Assembly: GCA_029974315.1 (NCBI GenBank)
Contig: JARKSE010000023.1
Span: 1-63,530, forward strand
Length of the DNA stretch: 63,530 nucleotides
From: Paludibacteraceae bacterium
Lineage (GTDB): Bacteria > Bacteroidota > Bacteroidia > Bacteroidales > Paludibacteraceae
Direction: 5' to 3'
Under the pieces are notes generated by a model, which saw nothing but the letters and a program-made list of their open reading frames with translations, was not told the origin of the DNA and did no database searches. The position numbers were made by a program, and so were the translations under genes. This document shows, piece by piece, positions 1-12,098 of the stretch; within the stretch, counting starts at the first letter, position 1, and every line of letters begins with the position of its first letter.

Positions 1-101
1 ACGGCATTCATCTTTTTTAAACCAAGTGCATCTAAAGTAATCTTTTGATCTTTAGGACAGTTGATTCTGCTTCGTACTTGTTGAATTTTTATTTTTGCCA
101 T
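1..101 (-). CDS. rpmD: 50S ribosomal protein L30, truncated by window edge
   Basis: Own translation of the reverse strand: MAKIKIQQVRSRINCPKDQKITLDALGLKKMNA; position after rpsE in the spc operon. Confidence 0.93.
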   Translation of the reverse strand, partial: MAKIKIQQVRSRINCPKDQKITLDALGLKKMNA

Positions 102-114
102 AATCATCTATAAT

Positions 115-633
115 TTAACCTTTAAACACTTTTTCCATAGAAATACCTCTATTTTGTGCCACAGTATAAGCATCACGTAATTCGCTCAAAGCGGTAAATG
201 TCGCTTTTACTAAGTTGTGAGGATTAGAAGAACCTTTTGACTTAGCCAAAACGTCTGTAATACCAACACTTTCAAAAACAGCACGCATAGCACCACCCGC
301 TTTTACTCCAGTACCTTGAGATGCTGGATGAATAAATACTTCGGCACCACCATAACGAGCCACTTGTTCGTGAGGAATTGTACCTTTGTGAACTGGAACA
401 CGAATTAAGTTTTTCTTTGCAGCTTCAACGCCTTTAGCGATAGCAGCAGTTACTTCACCAGCTTTACCTAGACCCCAACCAACAATGCCATTCTCATTAC
501 CAACCACTACAATGGCAGAGAAACTAAATGCACGTCCCCCTTTTGTAACCTTTGTAACACGATTAATGGCTACCAAGCGATCTTTTAATTCAATGTCACT
601 CGTTGTTTTTACTCTATTATTATTTTCTGACAT
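115..633 (-). CDS. rpsE: 30S ribosomal protein S5
   Basis: Protein sequence ([23 protein letters not shown]) and operon order. Confidence 0.98.
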   Translation of the reverse strand: MSENNNRVKTTSDIELKDRLVAINRVTKVTKGGRAFSFSAIVVVGNENGIVGWGLGKAGEVTAAIAKGVEAAKKNLIRVPVHKGTIPHEQVARYGGAEVFIHPASQGTGVKAGGAMRAVFESVGITDVLAKSKGSSNPHNLVKATFTALSELRDAYTVAQNRGISMEKVFKG

Positions 634-642
634 AGTTGTTTA

Positions 643-987
643 TTAAAATTTAAGTCCACCTTTACGAGCAGCATCTGCCAATTCTTTCACTCTGCCGTGA
701 TACAAATAACCATTACGGTCAAAAACCACTGCGGTTACACCACTTTCTTGTGCTTTTTTAGCTACAAGTTCACCCACTTTAGCAGCTTGTTCTTTTTTGG
801 TCATTTTTTCTTTGATACCCAATGAAGAAGCAGCAGCCAAAGTTTTACCTGCAACATCGTCAATAACCTGTGCATAGATTTGTGTGTTACTACGGAATAC
901 CGTTAAACGAGGTAATTCTGCAGTTCCACTCACGCGATGACGAATGTGTGCTTTTATCTTTAATCTTCTTTTTATTTTTCCATTCAT
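643..987 (-). CDS. rplR: 50S ribosomal protein L18
   Basis: Protein sequence and operon order. Confidence 0.98.
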   Translation of the reverse strand: MNGKIKRRLKIKAHIRHRVSGTAELPRLTVFRSNTQIYAQVIDDVAGKTLAAASSLGIKEKMTKKEQAAKVGELVAKKAQESGVTAVVFDRNGYLYHGRVKELADAARKGGLKF

Positions 988-1008
988 AATCTTACTAGTT
1001 TACGTAAA

Positions 1009-1560
1009 TTATTTACCTGCTGTTTTACCAGCTTTTCTACGAACAACTTCGCCTTGGAATTTAACACCTTTACCTTTGTAAGGTTCTGGTTTACGGAACG
1101 AACGAATTTTAGCGCAAACCTGTCCTATTAATTGTTTATCAGCACTTTCGAGCACAATTAATGGATTTTGGTTGCGTTCAGAAATTGTTTGAACTTTTAT
1201 TTCGTTAGGTAAACCTAAAAAGATGTTGTGAGTATAACCAAGAGAAAGTTCCAAAAGTTGTCCATTGCTTGAGGCACGGAAACCCACACCCACAAGTTCT
1301 AATGTTTTTTTGTAACCTTCTGAAACACCAACAACCATATTGTTGATTAAAGAACGATACAAACCATGCATAGCACGATTTTCTTTTTCATCATTTGGAC
1401 GAGCTACGTGACATACACCATCTTCTACTGTGATGGTAATAGCTGGGTTAACAACTTGTTTTAGCTCCCCTTTAGGACCTTTTACGGTTACTTCACTGTT
1501 ATTTACGGTAACTGTAACACCAGCAGGTATTTCGATTGGTAATTTTCCTATTCTTGACAT
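1009..1560 (-). CDS. rplF: 50S ribosomal protein L6
   Basis: MSRIGKLPIEIP start preceded by GGAGGAATAATA; the longer ORF to 1608 is probably over-extended. Confidence 0.97.
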   Translation of the reverse strand: MSRIGKLPIEIPAGVTVTVNNSEVTVKGPKGELKQVVNPAITITVEDGVCHVARPNDEKENRAMHGLYRSLINNMVVGVSEGYKKTLELVGVGFRASSNGQLLELSLGYTHNIFLGLPNEIKVQTISERNQNPLIVLESADKQLIGQVCAKIRSFRKPEPYKGKGVKFQGEVVRRKAGKTAGK

Positions 1561-1576
1561 TATTATTCCTCCTTCA

Positions 1577-1972
1577 TTAATAGATGTAACATAAAACTTC
1601 GCCGCCAATTTTTTGTTCGCGAGCTTCTTTATCAGTCATTACACCTTTCGATGTAGAAAGAATAGCAATACCTAAACCGTTCAATACGCGTGGCATGTCT
1701 TTGTAACCAACGTATTTACGTAAACCAGGAGTTGATACTCGAATCAATTTCTTCACCGCGTTAACTTTGTTAACCGGATCATACTTCAAGGCTATTTTAA
1801 TTGTACCTTGATGGCCTTCTTCTATAAACTTGTAGTTTAAGATATAGCCTTTGTCAAAAAGAACTTTTGTAATTTCTTTTTTCAAATTAGATGCGGGAAT
1901 TTCCACCACTCTATGATTAGCTTGAATGGCGTTTCGCAATCTGGTTAAATAATCTGCAATTGGATCTGTCAT
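1577..1972 (-). CDS. rpsH: 30S ribosomal protein S8
   Basis: MTDPIADYLTRLRNA start; the track ORF to 2047 extends into the structured leader. Confidence 0.97.
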   Translation of the reverse strand: MTDPIADYLTRLRNAIQANHRVVEIPASNLKKEITKVLFDKGYILNYKFIEEGHQGTIKIALKYDPVNKVNAVKKLIRVSTPGLRKYVGYKDMPRVLNGLGIAILSTSKGVMTDKEAREQKIGGEVLCYIY

Positions 1973-1991
1973 AAAATTAAAATTAAATTGA

Positions 1992-2075
1992 TCCCGATAA
2001 TCGGGACAATATTTAGTTAATATCTCTATCTGATATTGAAACAACAAATTACTCCTTCAAAATAAAAGAGTAATT
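1992..2075 (-). promoter_or_regulatory. Structured rpsH (S8) leader with several hairpins
   Basis: TCCCGATAATCGGGA at 1992-2006; AATTACTC/GAGTAATT at 2047-2054/2068-2075. Confidence 0.45.
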
Positions 2076-2089
2076 CTATGTTATAAATA

Positions 2090-2359
2090 CTACCAACTAG
2101 CTTTCTTTACACCTGGGATCAAGCCGGCCGAAGCCATTTCACGAAACTGAATACGCGAAATCCCAAATTGACGCATGTAACCTTTGGGACGACCAGTGAT
2201 TTTACAACGGTTGTGTAAACGTACATACGATGCGTTTTTAGGTAAAAGTTGCAAGCCTTCATAGTCGCCAGCAGCCAATAAAGCTTTACGCTTTTCAGCA
2301 TATGTATCTACCATTATAGCTCGATGTACCTCGCGAGCTTTCATTGATTCTTGTGCCAT
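2090..2359 (-). CDS. rpsN: 30S ribosomal protein S14
   Basis: [28 protein letters not shown]; lacks the four-Cys zinc motif. Confidence 0.97.
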   Translation of the reverse strand: MAQESMKAREVHRAIMVDTYAEKRKALLAAGDYEGLQLLPKNASYVRLHNRCKITGRPKGYMRQFGISRIQFREMASAGLIPGVKKASW

Positions 2360-2376
2360 TTTTTATCCTTTCTTTA

Positions 2377-2922
2377 TTAGTTTTTCTTAAATGGTAACCC
2401 AAATTCTCTTAACAGTGCAAAACCTTCTTCGTCTGTTTTTGCTGTTGTTACGAAAGTGATGTTCATACCTAGTATTTTAGAAATTCCATCGATATTGATT
2501 TCTGGAAAGATAATCTGCTCGGTAATACCCAATGTGTAATTACCACGACCATCAAGTTTTGATTCAATACCTTTGAAGTCACGAATACGAGGCAAAGCTA
2601 CTCTCACTAAACGTTCCAAGAATTCATACATTTTTTTGTCTCTCAAGGTTACACGAACTCCAATAGGCATTTTTTTACGTAATTTGAAGTTCGAAATGTC
2701 TTTTTTAGACACTGTTTGTACGGCTTTTTGACCAGTAATAGCAGTCATTTCTGCAATGGCGGTATCGATAATTTTTTTATCAGCAACGGCCATACCTAAA
2801 CCTTGGTTTAACACTATTTTTTCAAGGCGAGGAACTTCCATTACGGACTTGTAACCAAACTCCTTAACCAAAGCAGGAACGATGCGTTCCACGTAATCTT
2901 TTTTTAAGCTATCTGTTGTCAT
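2377..2922 (-). CDS. rplE: 50S ribosomal protein L5
   Basis: Protein sequence and operon order. Confidence 0.98.
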   Translation of the reverse strand: MTTDSLKKDYVERIVPALVKEFGYKSVMEVPRLEKIVLNQGLGMAVADKKIIDTAIAEMTAITGQKAVQTVSKKDISNFKLRKKMPIGVRVTLRDKKMYEFLERLVRVALPRIRDFKGIESKLDGRGNYTLGITEQIIFPEINIDGISKILGMNITFVTTAKTDEEGFALLREFGLPFKKN

Positions 2923-3242
2923 TATTTAATCTCCTCTCCTGATTTTTTTGAATAACGAACTAATTTGCCTTCAGCATTTTTACGACGGCCAATGCGAGTT
3001 GGTTTTCCTGTTTTAGGATCCACCACATTCAAGTTCGAAATATGCAAAGCAGATTCTTGTTTTACAATTCCACCTTGTGGGTTTTTCGCATTAGGTTTGG
3101 TGCTTTTAGATACCATATTAATGCCTTCCACAATAGCGCGCTGTTTGTCGACGAGCACTTTCAAGACACGACCAGTCTTGCCTTTGTCTTCACCGGCATT
3201 TACATACACTGTGTCGCCTTTTTTTATGTGTAACTTACTCAT
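2922..3242 (-). CDS. rplX: 50S ribosomal protein L24
   Basis: KOW-type N-terminus [20 protein letters not shown]. Confidence 0.97.
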   Translation of the reverse strand: MSKLHIKKGDTVYVNAGEDKGKTGRVLKVLVDKQRAIVEGINMVSKSTKPNAKNPQGGIVKQESALHISNLNVVDPKTGKPTRIGRRKNAEGKLVRYSKKSGEEIK

Positions 3243-3264
3243 TATTTTACTGTTTTACAATTTG

Positions 3265-3630
3265 TTAAAGCACTTCTGGTGCAAGTGAAATAATTTTCAT
3301 ATTGGTAGCGCGTAATTCACGAGCTACAGGGCCAAAAATACGGCTACCGCGCATTTCACCACTGTTACTCAATAGCACACAAGCGTTGTCGTCAAAACGA
3401 ATATAAGAGCCATCAGGACGACGAACTTCTTTCTTCGTGCGCACAACAACAGCTTTTGTTACACTACCTTTTTTCACATCACCCGATGGGATTGCACTCT
3501 TCACAGTTACTACAATTACGTCACCAATGGTTGCGTAACGTTTTCCTGTTCCACCCAATACGCGGATACACAAAACTTCTTTTGCACCGCTGTTATCGGC
3601 TACTCTAAGTCTGGATTCTTGTTGTATCAT
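3265..3630 (-). CDS. rplN: 50S ribosomal protein L14
   Basis: [27 protein letters not shown]. Confidence 0.98.
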   Translation of the reverse strand: MIQQESRLRVADNSGAKEVLCIRVLGGTGKRYATIGDVIVVTVKSAIPSGDVKKGSVTKAVVVRTKKEVRRPDGSYIRFDDNACVLLSNSGEMRGSRIFGPVARELRATNMKIISLAPEVL

Positions 3631-3632
3631 AA

Positions 3633-3890
3633 TTACTTAGCTCTTTCGATAATTTCTACTAATCTCCATCTTTTGGTTTTACTCAACGGACGAGTTTCCA
3701 TGATGCTTACGGTATCACCAATATTGCATTCATTGTTTTCGTCGTGTACGTGGTATTTTTTCGTTTTATTAACGAATTTACCATAGATAGGGTGTTTTTC
3801 TTTCCATTTTACTGCAACGGTAATGGACTTATCCATTTTATTGCTGAAAACAACACCGATTCTTTCTTTTCTTAAATTTCTTGTTTCCAT
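3633..3890 (-). CDS. rpsQ: 30S ribosomal protein S17
   Basis: [31 protein letters not shown]; likely start [10 protein letters not shown]. Confidence 0.97.
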   Translation of the reverse strand: METRNLRKERIGVVFSNKMDKSITVAVKWKEKHPIYGKFVNKTKKYHVHDENNECNIGDTVSIMETRPLSKTKRWRLVEIIERAK

Positions 3891-3901
3891 TTGGATAATC
3901 A

Positions 3902-4099
3902 TTATTGTTGTTGAAGTTCACGTTGACGCAATTCTGTCGCAAAACGCGCAATGGTTTTACGAGATTCTCTTATTTGAGCAGGATTGTCAATTGGAGAAAT
4001 GGCGTGATTCAGAGTAAGACGAGATAAGTGTTCTTTTTCTGCGTCTAAACGCTCCTGAATTTCTTTTGTTGTTAATTCTTTTATTTCTCTTGTTTTCAT
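3902..4099 (-). CDS. rpmC: 50S ribosomal protein L29
   Basis: Size, sequence and position between L16 and S17. Confidence 0.96.
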   Translation of the reverse strand: MKTREIKELTTKEIQERLDAEKEHLSRLTLNHAISPIDNPAQIRESRKTIARFATELRQRELQQQ

Positions 4100-4104
4100 A
4101 ATCC

Positions 4105-4536
4105 TTAAACGTTTTGAGTTGGGTCATAATCACGTCTTACGACGAACTTAGTAGCAATTGGTAATTTTTGAGCTGCGAGGCGTAAAGCTTCTTTTGCAAC
4201 TTCAAAAGGTACACCTTCTACTTCAATAAGCATACGGCCAGGGCTAACTGGTGCCACGAAACCTTCTGGAGCACCTTTACCCTTACCCATACGTACGTCA
4301 GCAGGTTTTCTTGTAATTGGTTTGTCTGGAAAAATGCGGATCCAGATTTGACCTTGACGTTGCATGTAACGAGTTACTGCCACACGAGCTGCTTCAATCT
4401 GACGACCTGTAATCCATATCGTTCCTAACGATTTGATACCAAAAGAACCGAACGCCAGCTGATTTCCTCGTTGAGCGATGCCTTTTGGATGGCCATCTTG
4501 CTGTCTTCTGTATTTTGTCTTTTTAGGTTGTAACAT
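4105..4536 (-). CDS. rplP: 50S ribosomal protein L16
   Basis: [33 protein letters not shown]. Confidence 0.98.
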   Translation of the reverse strand: MLQPKKTKYRRQQDGHPKGIAQRGNQLAFGSFGIKSLGTIWITGRQIEAARVAVTRYMQRQGQIWIRIFPDKPITRKPADVRMGKGKGAPEGFVAPVSPGRMLIEVEGVPFEVAKEALRLAAQKLPIATKFVVRRDYDPTQNV

Positions 4537-4565
4537 AATTTGTATAATTCAAATTCGTTCGATAA

Positions 4566-5297
4566 TTATTTTTTTCTCTTTCTGAAGCCTTTTCCTGTAT
4601 TGCCTCTTTCATTATTGGCTGCACCACGACCACTTTCTTTAGTAGAAGTAAATTGTGGTGTTAAGTCTTTCTTGCCATAGATTTCACCACGGCAAATCCA
4701 AACTTTGATACCAATAAGACCTACTTTCGTCAATGCCTCTGCATGACAGTAGTCAATATCAGAACGGAAAGTGTGTAATGGTGTACGTCCTTCTTTATAC
4801 ATTTCAGAACGAGCCATTTCAGCACCATTTAAACGGCCAGATACTTGAACTTTAATACCTTCAGCACCCATACGCATTGTTGATGCGATAGCCATTTTCA
4901 CAGCGCGACGGTAAGCAATTTTACCTTCCACCTGACGAGCGATATTGTTAGCAACAATTACAGCGTCCAAATCTGGACGTTTTACTTCGAAGATGTTGAT
5001 TTGTACATCTTTGTCAGTAATTTTCTTCAGTTCTTCCTTCAACTTGTCAACTTCTTGTCCACCCTTTCCGATGATCATACCGGGGCGAGCAGTGCAGACT
5101 GTGATAGTTACAAGTTTCAGTGTACATTCTATAATGATTCTTGATAAACTGGCTTTAGCAAGACGGGCATTGAGATATTTTCTGATTTTGCTGTCTTCAA
5201 GTAAAGTGTCACCATAATTGTTTCCACCGTACCAGTTTGAATCCCAACCGCGAATAATACCAAGGCGGTTACTAATTGGATTTGTTTTCTGTCCCAT
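4566..5297 (-). CDS. rpsC: 30S ribosomal protein S3
   Basis: [25 protein letters not shown]-domain region. Confidence 0.98.
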   Translation of the reverse strand: MGQKTNPISNRLGIIRGWDSNWYGGNNYGDTLLEDSKIRKYLNARLAKASLSRIIIECTLKLVTITVCTARPGMIIGKGGQEVDKLKEELKKITDKDVQINIFEVKRPDLDAVIVANNIARQVEGKIAYRRAVKMAIASTMRMGAEGIKVQVSGRLNGAEMARSEMYKEGRTPLHTFRSDIDYCHAEALTKVGLIGIKVWICRGEIYGKKDLTPQFTSTKESGRGAANNERGNTGKGFRKRKK

Positions 5298-5302
5298 CTA
5301 GC

Positions 5303-5713
5303 TTAATTTTGATTATCGTTAGTATTCTTAGTGTCTACAAATAACGTTACGTGATTTGAACGTTTACGAATACGATAGCCGCGTCCTTGTGGAGCAGTAC
5401 GTAATCTTTTGAGCATGCGAGCAGAGTCTACATACACTCCACTAACATATAAATTACCGTTTTCTGCTTTTTGCTTAGTTTTTTGTTCCCAATTAGAAAT
5501 AGCAGAACGAAGTAATTTTTCCATTTTCCCTGAAGCTTCTTTAGTTGAAAATTTCAACACGCTAAGTGCTTTATTTACTTCCATACCGCGAATCATATCG
5601 GCGACCAAACGCATCTTACGAGGCGAAGTTGGCACATCGTTCAATTTCGCGAAGTAAATTGATTTCAGGGCTTCTTTTCTTTCTTCGGCAGATTTTCTTT
5701 TTCTTGCACCCAT
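5303..5713 (-). CDS. rplV: 50S ribosomal protein L22
   Basis: [27 protein letters not shown]. Confidence 0.97.
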   Translation of the reverse strand: MGARKRKSAEERKEALKSIYFAKLNDVPTSPRKMRLVADMIRGMEVNKALSVLKFSTKEASGKMEKLLRSAISNWEQKTKQKAENGNLYVSGVYVDSARMLKRLRTAPQGRGYRIRKRSNHVTLFVDTKNTNDNQN

Positions 5714-5757
5714 GTTTATTTCTGTTTTTTTATTTTACAAATTTAATGTGCAACGGA

Positions 5758-6024
5758 TTATTTCTTTTTACCACCGTGTCCACGGAAAGTACGTGTAGGA
5801 GCAAATTCACCGAATTTGTGACCTACCATATTTTCTGTTACATACACAGGAATAAATTTATTACCGTTGTGAACTGCAATTGTATGACCTACGAAATCAG
5901 GCGAAATCATCGAAGCGCGTGCCCATGTTTTGATAACGGTTTTTTTACCACTTTCATTCATTTCTAGCACTTTCTTTTCGAGTTTCAAGTTGATGTAAGG
6001 TCCTTTTTTTAATGAACGACTCAT
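5758..6024 (-). CDS. rpsS: 30S ribosomal protein S19
   Basis: [19 protein letters not shown]. Confidence 0.98.
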   Translation of the reverse strand: MSRSLKKGPYINLKLEKKVLEMNESGKKTVIKTWARASMISPDFVGHTIAVHNGNKFIPVYVTENMVGHKFGEFAPTRTFRGHGGKKK

Positions 6025-6046
6025 ATTATTTACTGTTCTTTAAGCG

Positions 6047-6871
6047 TTATTTTTTCTTTCTTTCAATAATATACTGGCTTGAATGCTTTTTAGGAGCACG
6101 GGTTTTCTTACCCTTAGCCAATAAGCCTTTGCGTGAACGTGGGTGACCACCTGATGCACGTCCTTCGCCACCACCCATTGGGTGATCGACTGGGTTCATT
6201 GCTACACCGCGAACGCGAGGACGACGTCCAAGCCAGCGGCTACGACCTGCTTTACCTGATCTTTCGAGGGCATGGTCAGCATTTCCTACACTTCCTACTG
6301 TAGCTTTGCAAGTAGCAAGAATTTTGCGTGTTTCACCTGAAGGTAATTTTACAACTACGTATTTATCTTCACGAGAAGTGATTTGAGCAAAAGTTCCTGC
6401 TGAACGAACAAGCGCAGCACCTTGACCTGGACGAAGTTCAATGTTATGAACAACCGTACCAAGCGGAATGTTTTCCATTGGAAGTGTATTTCCAACTTCA
6501 GGAGCAGCTTGTGCACCTGAAATTACTTTTTGACCTACTTGCAATCCATCTGGTGCAAGAATGTAACTTTTTTCACCGTCAGCGTAATACAACAATGCAA
6601 TACGAGCCGAACGATTCGGATCGTACTCAATACTTTTTACTGTTGCAGGAACGCCATCTTTGTTACGTCGAAAATCAATTACTCTATATCTTCTCTTGTG
6701 ACCGCCACCAATGTAGCGCATGGTCATCTTACCGGTGTTATTACGACCGCCGGTTTTACTAAAACCACCTACAAGAGATTTCTCTGGTGCACTGGCAGTA
6801 ATTGTGTCGAATGCACCAATAATCTTGTTTCTTTGCCCCGGTGTTGTGGGGTTTAATTTACGTACAGCCAT
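6047..6871 (-). CDS. rplB: 50S ribosomal protein L2
   Basis: [29 protein letters not shown]. Confidence 0.99.
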   Translation of the reverse strand: MAVRKLNPTTPGQRNKIIGAFDTITASAPEKSLVGGFSKTGGRNNTGKMTMRYIGGGHKRRYRVIDFRRNKDGVPATVKSIEYDPNRSARIALLYYADGEKSYILAPDGLQVGQKVISGAQAAPEVGNTLPMENIPLGTVVHNIELRPGQGAALVRSAGTFAQITSREDKYVVVKLPSGETRKILATCKATVGSVGNADHALERSGKAGRSRWLGRRPRVRGVAMNPVDHPMGGGEGRASGGHPRSRKGLLAKGKKTRAPKKHSSQYIIERKKK

Positions 6872-6880
6872 TTTTAATTA

Positions 6881-7171
6881 TTAAATATTGCTATAAAAAT
6901 CTATTGTGTCTCCATCTTTCAAAGTTACAACAGCTTTTTTGTAAGAAGATGAACGACCATTGATTACGCCGCCTTTTGTATAGCGACTTTTTAGTTTACC
7001 TTTTACATTAGAGGTATTTACACTTACTACGGTTACGTTATAGAGAGCTTCAACGGCTTGTTTAATCTCTAATTTGTTGGCACTAGGTACTACCTGAAAT
7101 CCAACACGATTAAATTTTTCGCCGATTTGATTCATCTTCTCTGTAACGATCGGTTTGATGATAATTGACAT
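6881..7171 (-). CDS. rplW: 50S ribosomal protein L23
   Basis: Protein sequence and operon order. Confidence 0.96.
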   Translation of the reverse strand: MSIIIKPIVTEKMNQIGEKFNRVGFQVVPSANKLEIKQAVEALYNVTVVSVNTSNVKGKLKSRYTKGGVINGRSSSYKKAVVTLKDGDTIDFYSNI

Positions 7172-7183
7172 GTTTTTACCTCC

Positions 7184-7813
7184 TTATGCGTTAAAATGTT
7201 GTTCAATTTCGGCGATTGCTGACTCAACAAGCACCAAAGCCGAACAATTCAGAATCCCGTAAGTACTTAATTCTGAAACGTTTGAAACTTTTGCCTTTGG
7301 CAAATTACGAGCTGACAAATATACGTTTTTATTTGGTTCTGATAAAATTATAAGTGACTTTTTATCAGATATTTTCAAATTATTTGTCATTGCTACAAAA
7401 TCCTTAGTTTTGGGAGCTTCAAAATTGATTGTATCTACTACAACAATTTCACCCTTAGCTGCTTTATACGACAATGCAGATTTGCGAGCCAATTGTTTTA
7501 GTTTTTTATTCAATTTAAAGCCGTAATCGCGTGGAACTGGTCCAAATACGCGAGCACCGCCAACCAAAACAGGTGAGTTGATATCACCACGACGAGCACC
7601 ACCACCGCCTTTTTGGCGTCCTAATTTGCGAGTTGAACCGGTCATTTCGCTACGTTGTTTAGTTTTGTGTGTGCCTTGGCGTTGGTTAGCCAAATACTGT
7701 TTAACGTCCAAATAAATAGCGTGGTCGTTAGGCTCAATACCGAAAATAGAATCGTTTAATGTAACTTTTCTTCCGGTGTCTTCTCCTTTGATGTTATATA
7801 CACTCAATTCCAT
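7184..7813 (-). CDS. rplD: 50S ribosomal protein L4
   Basis: [34 protein letters not shown]. Confidence 0.97.
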   Translation of the reverse strand: MELSVYNIKGEDTGRKVTLNDSIFGIEPNDHAIYLDVKQYLANQRQGTHKTKQRSEMTGSTRKLGRQKGGGGARRGDINSPVLVGGARVFGPVPRDYGFKLNKKLKQLARKSALSYKAAKGEIVVVDTINFEAPKTKDFVAMTNNLKISDKKSLIILSEPNKNVYLSARNLPKAKVSNVSELSTYGILNCSALVLVESAIAEIEQHFNA

Positions 7814-8430
7814 TATTTCTCAATTATTACGATTGAACCTTTAGCTCCAGGAACTGATCCTTTGAGTAACAAAAGATTGTGTTCTGGAATTACTTTAATT
7901 ACTTGTAAGTTATGTACGGTTACACGATCGCCACCTGTGCGACCAGCCATACGCATACCTTTAAATACTTTTGATGGATAAGAAGACGCACCAAGCGAAC
8001 CTGGAGCACGCAAGCGGTTATGTTGCCCGTGCGATGTTTGTCCTACCCCACCAAATCCATGACGTTTAACAACGCCTTGGTGTCCTTTTCCTTTTGAGGT
8101 TCCTACAACGTCAACCCAGTCGTTTTCTTCAAACAACTCTACGGTTAAAGCGTCGCCTAATTTGAATTCTCCTTCGAATCCTTTGAACTCAACCAAGTGT
8201 CTCTTTGGAGCTACACCAGCAAGTTTAAAGTGTCCCATTTCAGCTTTGTTGGCATGTTTTTCTTTCTTGTCTTCAAAGCCTAATTGAACAGCCTCATAAC
8301 CGTCAGTTTCGACAGTTTTAACTTGTGTAACTACACAGGGACCAACTTCGAGAACAGTGCATGGTAAATTTTTACCCTCAGCACTGAAAACGGATGTCAT
8401 TCCGATTTTTTTTCCAATTAATCCTGGCAT
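7813..8430 (-). CDS. rplC: 50S ribosomal protein L3
   Basis: [30 protein letters not shown]. Confidence 0.98.
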   Translation of the reverse strand: MPGLIGKKIGMTSVFSAEGKNLPCTVLEVGPCVVTQVKTVETDGYEAVQLGFEDKKEKHANKAEMGHFKLAGVAPKRHLVEFKGFEGEFKLGDALTVELFEENDWVDVVGTSKGKGHQGVVKRHGFGGVGQTSHGQHNRLRAPGSLGASSYPSKVFKGMRMAGRTGGDRVTVHNLQVIKVIPEHNLLLLKGSVPGAKGSIVIIEK

Positions 8431-8499
8431 TTCAATTAAATTATTATTAGTTAAAATTTACGGGATTGCCCGTGTTTTTCTCTTTTTTAAAGTTTAGAA

Positions 8500-8805
8500 T
8501 TACACTTTAATTTCCACTTCTACACCTGAAGGTAATTCAAGTTTCATCAAAGCATCTACGGTTTGAGCTGTTGAGCTATAAATGTCGATCAAGCGTTTGT
8601 AAGAAGATAATTCGAACTGCTCGCGTGCTTTTTTGTTAACGAAAGTAGAACGGTTTACGGTGAAAATACGTTTGTGAGTAGGTAGTGGAATTGGACCGCT
8701 CACTACTGCACCAGTAGCTTTCACTGTTTTTACGATTTTTTCAGCTGATTTGTCAACCAAGTTGTGATCGTAAGATTTGAGTTTGATTCTAATTTTTTGA
8801 CTCAT
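8500..8805 (-). CDS. rpsJ: 30S ribosomal protein S10
   Basis: [22 protein letters not shown]. Confidence 0.98.
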   Translation of the reverse strand: MSQKIRIKLKSYDHNLVDKSAEKIVKTVKATGAVVSGPIPLPTHKRIFTVNRSTFVNKKAREQFELSSYKRLIDIYSSTAQTVDALMKLELPSGVEVEIKV

Positions 8806-8846
8806 GTCTGTTTTTGTTTATAATATAAATAGTTAGTTTTATAACG

Positions 8847-8890
8847 AATAATATACGCATTAAGAGTCATTCGCTAATGCGCATATTATT
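8847..8890 (-). promoter_or_regulatory. Long hairpin in the fusA-rpsJ spacer
   Basis: AATAATATACGCATTA (8847-8862) versus TAATGCGCATATTATT (8875-8890), 16-bp stem; the single non-Watson-Crick pair is G-U only in minus-strand RNA. Confidence 0.6.
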
Positions 8891-8899
8891 TAGTTTTTG

Positions 8900-11017
8900 T
8901 TACAATAATTCTACGTGACCTTTAGCTTCTGCAACAACTTCTTTAGCAATTGCATTAGAAACCTCTGCGTAATGCGAGAATTCCATTGATGACGTAGCAC
9001 GACCTGATGAAATCGTACGCAAAGCTGTTACATAGCCAAACATTTCTGACAAAGGTACTTTAGCTTTTACAATACGTGCACCAGTACGGCTCGATTCCAT
9101 GCCTTCTACTTGACCACGACGTTTGTTCAAGTCACCAATTACGTCACCCATACTTTCTTCTGGAGTTACAACTTCCAATTTCATAATAGGCTCCAATAGT
9201 GCTGGACGCGCTTTAGCACAAGCATTTTTAAACGCAATTTGAGCACAAATCTCAAACGACAATTGGTCTGAGTCTACTGGGTGGTATGATCCATCAACCA
9301 ACACAACTTTCATTGAATCGACAGGGTAACCTGCTAACACACCATTTTTCATGGCTACACTGAAACCTTTTTGTACTGATGGAATATACTCTTTTGGAAT
9401 GTTACCACCTTTCACTTCGTCTACAAACTGTAAGCTTCCTTCAAAGTTTTCGTCTTTCGGACCAACTTGTACAATGATATCAGCAAATTTACCACGACCA
9501 CCGGTTTGTTTCTTGTAAACCTCGCGCAACGTAACAGTTTGCGTGATAGTTTCTTTATAAGCCACTTGAGGACGACCTTGATTACATTCCACTTTAAATT
9601 CACGCTTTAAACGGTCTATAATAATTTCCAAGTGAAGCTCACCCATACCTTCGATTACCGTTTGACCTGATTGTTCGTCAGTATGAACGGTAAACGTAGG
9701 ATCTTCTTCAGCCAACTTGCTAAGACCGATACCTAATTTATCAATATCGGCTTGCGATTTAGGCTCAACAGAGATACCAATAACTGGAGCCGGGAAGTCC
9801 ATTGATTCCAATACAATTGGTGATTTTTCATCACACAAGGTATCTCCTGTACGAATATCCTTAAAACCAACTCCTGCACCAATATCACCTGCGCCAATAA
9901 CTTCAACTGGATTTTGCTTATTTGAGTGCATTTGGAAGATACGTGAAATACGTTCTTTTTTATCAGTACGAGGATTGTACACATAAGAACCTGCATCCAA
10001 ATGCCCTGAATAGACACGGAAGAAGCACAAACGACCAACATAAGGGTCTGTAGCAATTTTGAATGCCAGAGCAGCCAACGGTTCGTCTTCGCTTGGTGTG
10101 CGTATCAATTTCTTTTCAGGATCACGAGGATCTGTACCATCAATACTTGGTGTGTCAAGTGGAGAAGGCAAATAGGCGCAAACTGCGTCAAGCAAAGGTT
10201 GAACACCTTTATTTTTAAATGATGAACCCAAAATAACTGGGTTAATTTCCATAGCACAAGTGCCTTTACGGATTGCAGCATGAATTTCTGCTTCTGTGAT
10301 GGTAGATGGATTATCAAAATATTTTTCCATCAACGTATCATCTAAGCCTGCAAGTGTTTCAAGCATTTTATCTCTCCACTCTTCCGCTTCTGCTTGTAAA
10401 TCAGCTGGAATTTCTTCAACTTCATACGAAGCTCCCATAGCCTCATTACGCCAAACAAGAGCTTTCATACGAACCAAATCAACTACACCTAAGAAGTTTT
10501 CTTCGGCACCAATCGGAATTTGAATAGGACAAGGATGTGCGCCAAGAACAGTTTTAATCTGAGTTACTACTTCAAAGAAGTTAGCACCAGAACGGTCCAT
10601 TTTGTTCACATAACAAACACGAGGAACATTATATTTATCTGCTTGACGCCACACTGTTTCTGATTGAGGCTCAACACCACCAACCGCACAAAATGTAGCG
10701 ATAGCACCATCAAGTACACGTAACGAACGTTCTACCTCAACGGTAAAGTCAACGTGCCCCGGAGTGTCAATCAAATTCATTTTGTATTTATTACCATCAT
10801 AAATCCAGCTAGTTGTTGTAGCTGCTGACGTAATAGTGATACCACGCTCTTGTTCTTGTGCCATCCAGTCCATGGTAGCAGTACCATCATGCGTCTCACC
10901 AATTTTGTGAGTTAAACCGGTATAGAACAAAATACGTTCAGAGGTAGTAGTTTTACCGGCATCAATGTGAGCCATGATACCGATATTTCTAGTATAGTGC
11001 AAATCTTTTTTTGCCAT
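8900..11017 (-). CDS. fusA: Elongation factor G
   Basis: [24 protein letters not shown]; GTPase motifs; position between rpsG and rpsJ. Confidence 0.99.
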   Translation of the reverse strand: MAKKDLHYTRNIGIMAHIDAGKTTTSERILFYTGLTHKIGETHDGTATMDWMAQEQERGITITSAATTTSWIYDGNKYKMNLIDTPGHVDFTVEVERSLRVLDGAIATFCAVGGVEPQSETVWRQADKYNVPRVCYVNKMDRSGANFFEVVTQIKTVLGAHPCPIQIPIGAEENFLGVVDLVRMKALVWRNEAMGASYEVEEIPADLQAEAEEWRDKMLETLAGLDDTLMEKYFDNPSTITEAEIHAAIRKGTCAMEINPVILGSSFKNKGVQPLLDAVCAYLPSPLDTPSIDGTDPRDPEKKLIRTPSEDEPLAALAFKIATDPYVGRLCFFRVYSGHLDAGSYVYNPRTDKKERISRIFQMHSNKQNPVEVIGAGDIGAGVGFKDIRTGDTLCDEKSPIVLESMDFPAPVIGISVEPKSQADIDKLGIGLSKLAEEDPTFTVHTDEQSGQTVIEGMGELHLEIIIDRLKREFKVECNQGRPQVAYKETITQTVTLREVYKKQTGGRGKFADIIVQVGPKDENFEGSLQFVDEVKGGNIPKEYIPSVQKGFSVAMKNGVLAGYPVDSMKVVLVDGSYHPVDSDQLSFEICAQIAFKNACAKARPALLEPIMKLEVVTPEESMGDVIGDLNKRRGQVEGMESSRTGARIVKAKVPLSEMFGYVTALRTISSGRATSSMEFSHYAEVSNAIAKEVVAEAKGHVELL

Positions 11018-11046
11018 TTGTTTAAAATCTTTTTTACCTTAGTTAG

Positions 11047-11523
11047 TTAAAAACGGAAATGAGCGAACGCACGGTTAGCTTCCGCCATACGGTGAATTTC
11101 TTCTTTACGCTTAAAAGCACCGCCTTGGCTGTTATAAGCATCAACGATTTCTGCAGCCAATTTCTCAGCCATAGAACGACCAACTCTTTTACGTGAATAT
11201 AATATAAGGTTTTTCATCGAGATAGATTCTTTTCTATCTGCGCGAATTTCGGTAGGAACTTGGAAAGTAGCACCACCAACACGACGAGATTTAACCTCAA
11301 CTTGTGGTGTAACGTTTTCTAACGCTTTTTTCCAGATTTCGAGAGGAGCAAGTTCTTCATTAGGAAGTTTTGCTTTTACTGCATCAAGAGCACCGTAGAA
11401 GATTTCGAAAGAGGTGTTCTTTTTGCCATCATACATCAAATGGTTTACAAATTTAGTAACCATTACTTCGTTAAAAATTGGGTCTGGTAAAATAACCCGC
11501 TTTTTAGGTGTAGATTTTCTCAT
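11047..11523 (-). CDS. rpsG: 30S ribosomal protein S7
   Basis: [35 protein letters not shown]. Confidence 0.98.
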   Translation of the reverse strand: MRKSTPKKRVILPDPIFNEVMVTKFVNHLMYDGKKNTSFEIFYGALDAVKAKLPNEELAPLEIWKKALENVTPQVEVKSRRVGGATFQVPTEIRADRKESISMKNLILYSRKRVGRSMAEKLAAEIVDAYNSQGGAFKRKEEIHRMAEANRAFAHFRF

Positions 11524-11661
11524 TTTTTTTGTAAAATTTCGTTTTTGTTTTGGTTGTTTTGCTTGTCTTCAACGTATCCCTCTGGATGCATTTACTCAAC
11601 CTTCATCGATAGCCAAAAATCAAAAACAGGTTTTAAAACTCTGTGAATAGAAATGGTTTAA

Positions 11662-12036
11662 TTACTTTTTAGGACGTTTTGCGCCATATTTTGAGCGACG
11701 TTGTGTGCGTGATGAAACACCAGCAGTATCTAATGTACCGCGAACGATGTGATAACGTACACCTGGTAAGTCTTTAACACGACCACCACGCACCAAAACA
11801 ATAGAGTGCTCTTGCAAGTTGTGACCTTCGCCTGGAATATAGGCATTGACCTCTTTTGAGTTTGTCAAACGAACACGTGCAACTTTACGCATAGCCGAGT
11901 TTGGTTTTTTAGGCGTAGTCGTATAAACACGCACACAAACACCACGACGCTGTGGGCACGAGCCTAACGCTGGCGACTTGCTGTTTTCTTCCAGAGTAAC
12001 CCTTCCTTTTCTAACTAATTGCTGAATTGTAGGCAT
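11662..12036 (-). CDS. rpsL: 30S ribosomal protein S12
   Basis: [31 protein letters not shown]. Confidence 0.99.
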   Translation of the reverse strand: MPTIQQLVRKGRVTLEENSKSPALGSCPQRRGVCVRVYTTTPKKPNSAMRKVARVRLTNSKEVNAYIPGEGHNLQEHSIVLVRGGRVKDLPGVRYHIVRGTLDTAGVSSRTQRRSKYGAKRPKK

Positions 12037-12090
12037 TTTTTCTGATTTTTAATACTTAAAACTTTTAATTCTTCCCACTATTTGGGGCTG

Positions 12091-12098
12091 CAAAGGTA
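12091..12098 (-). promoter_or_regulatory. Bacteroidota-type -7 box (TACCTTTG) for the str-S10-spc operon
   Basis: Reverse complement of CAAAGGTA, 55 nt upstream of rpsL; matches TAnnTTTG. Confidence 0.65.

Noticed and set aside
2119-2301. Short ORFs overlapping ribosomal genes on either strand (also 2965-3288, 5566-5967, 6478-6762, 9421-9603, 9717-9986)
   Set aside because: They overlap highly conserved genes, have no family resemblance, and look like shadow ORFs of codon bias.
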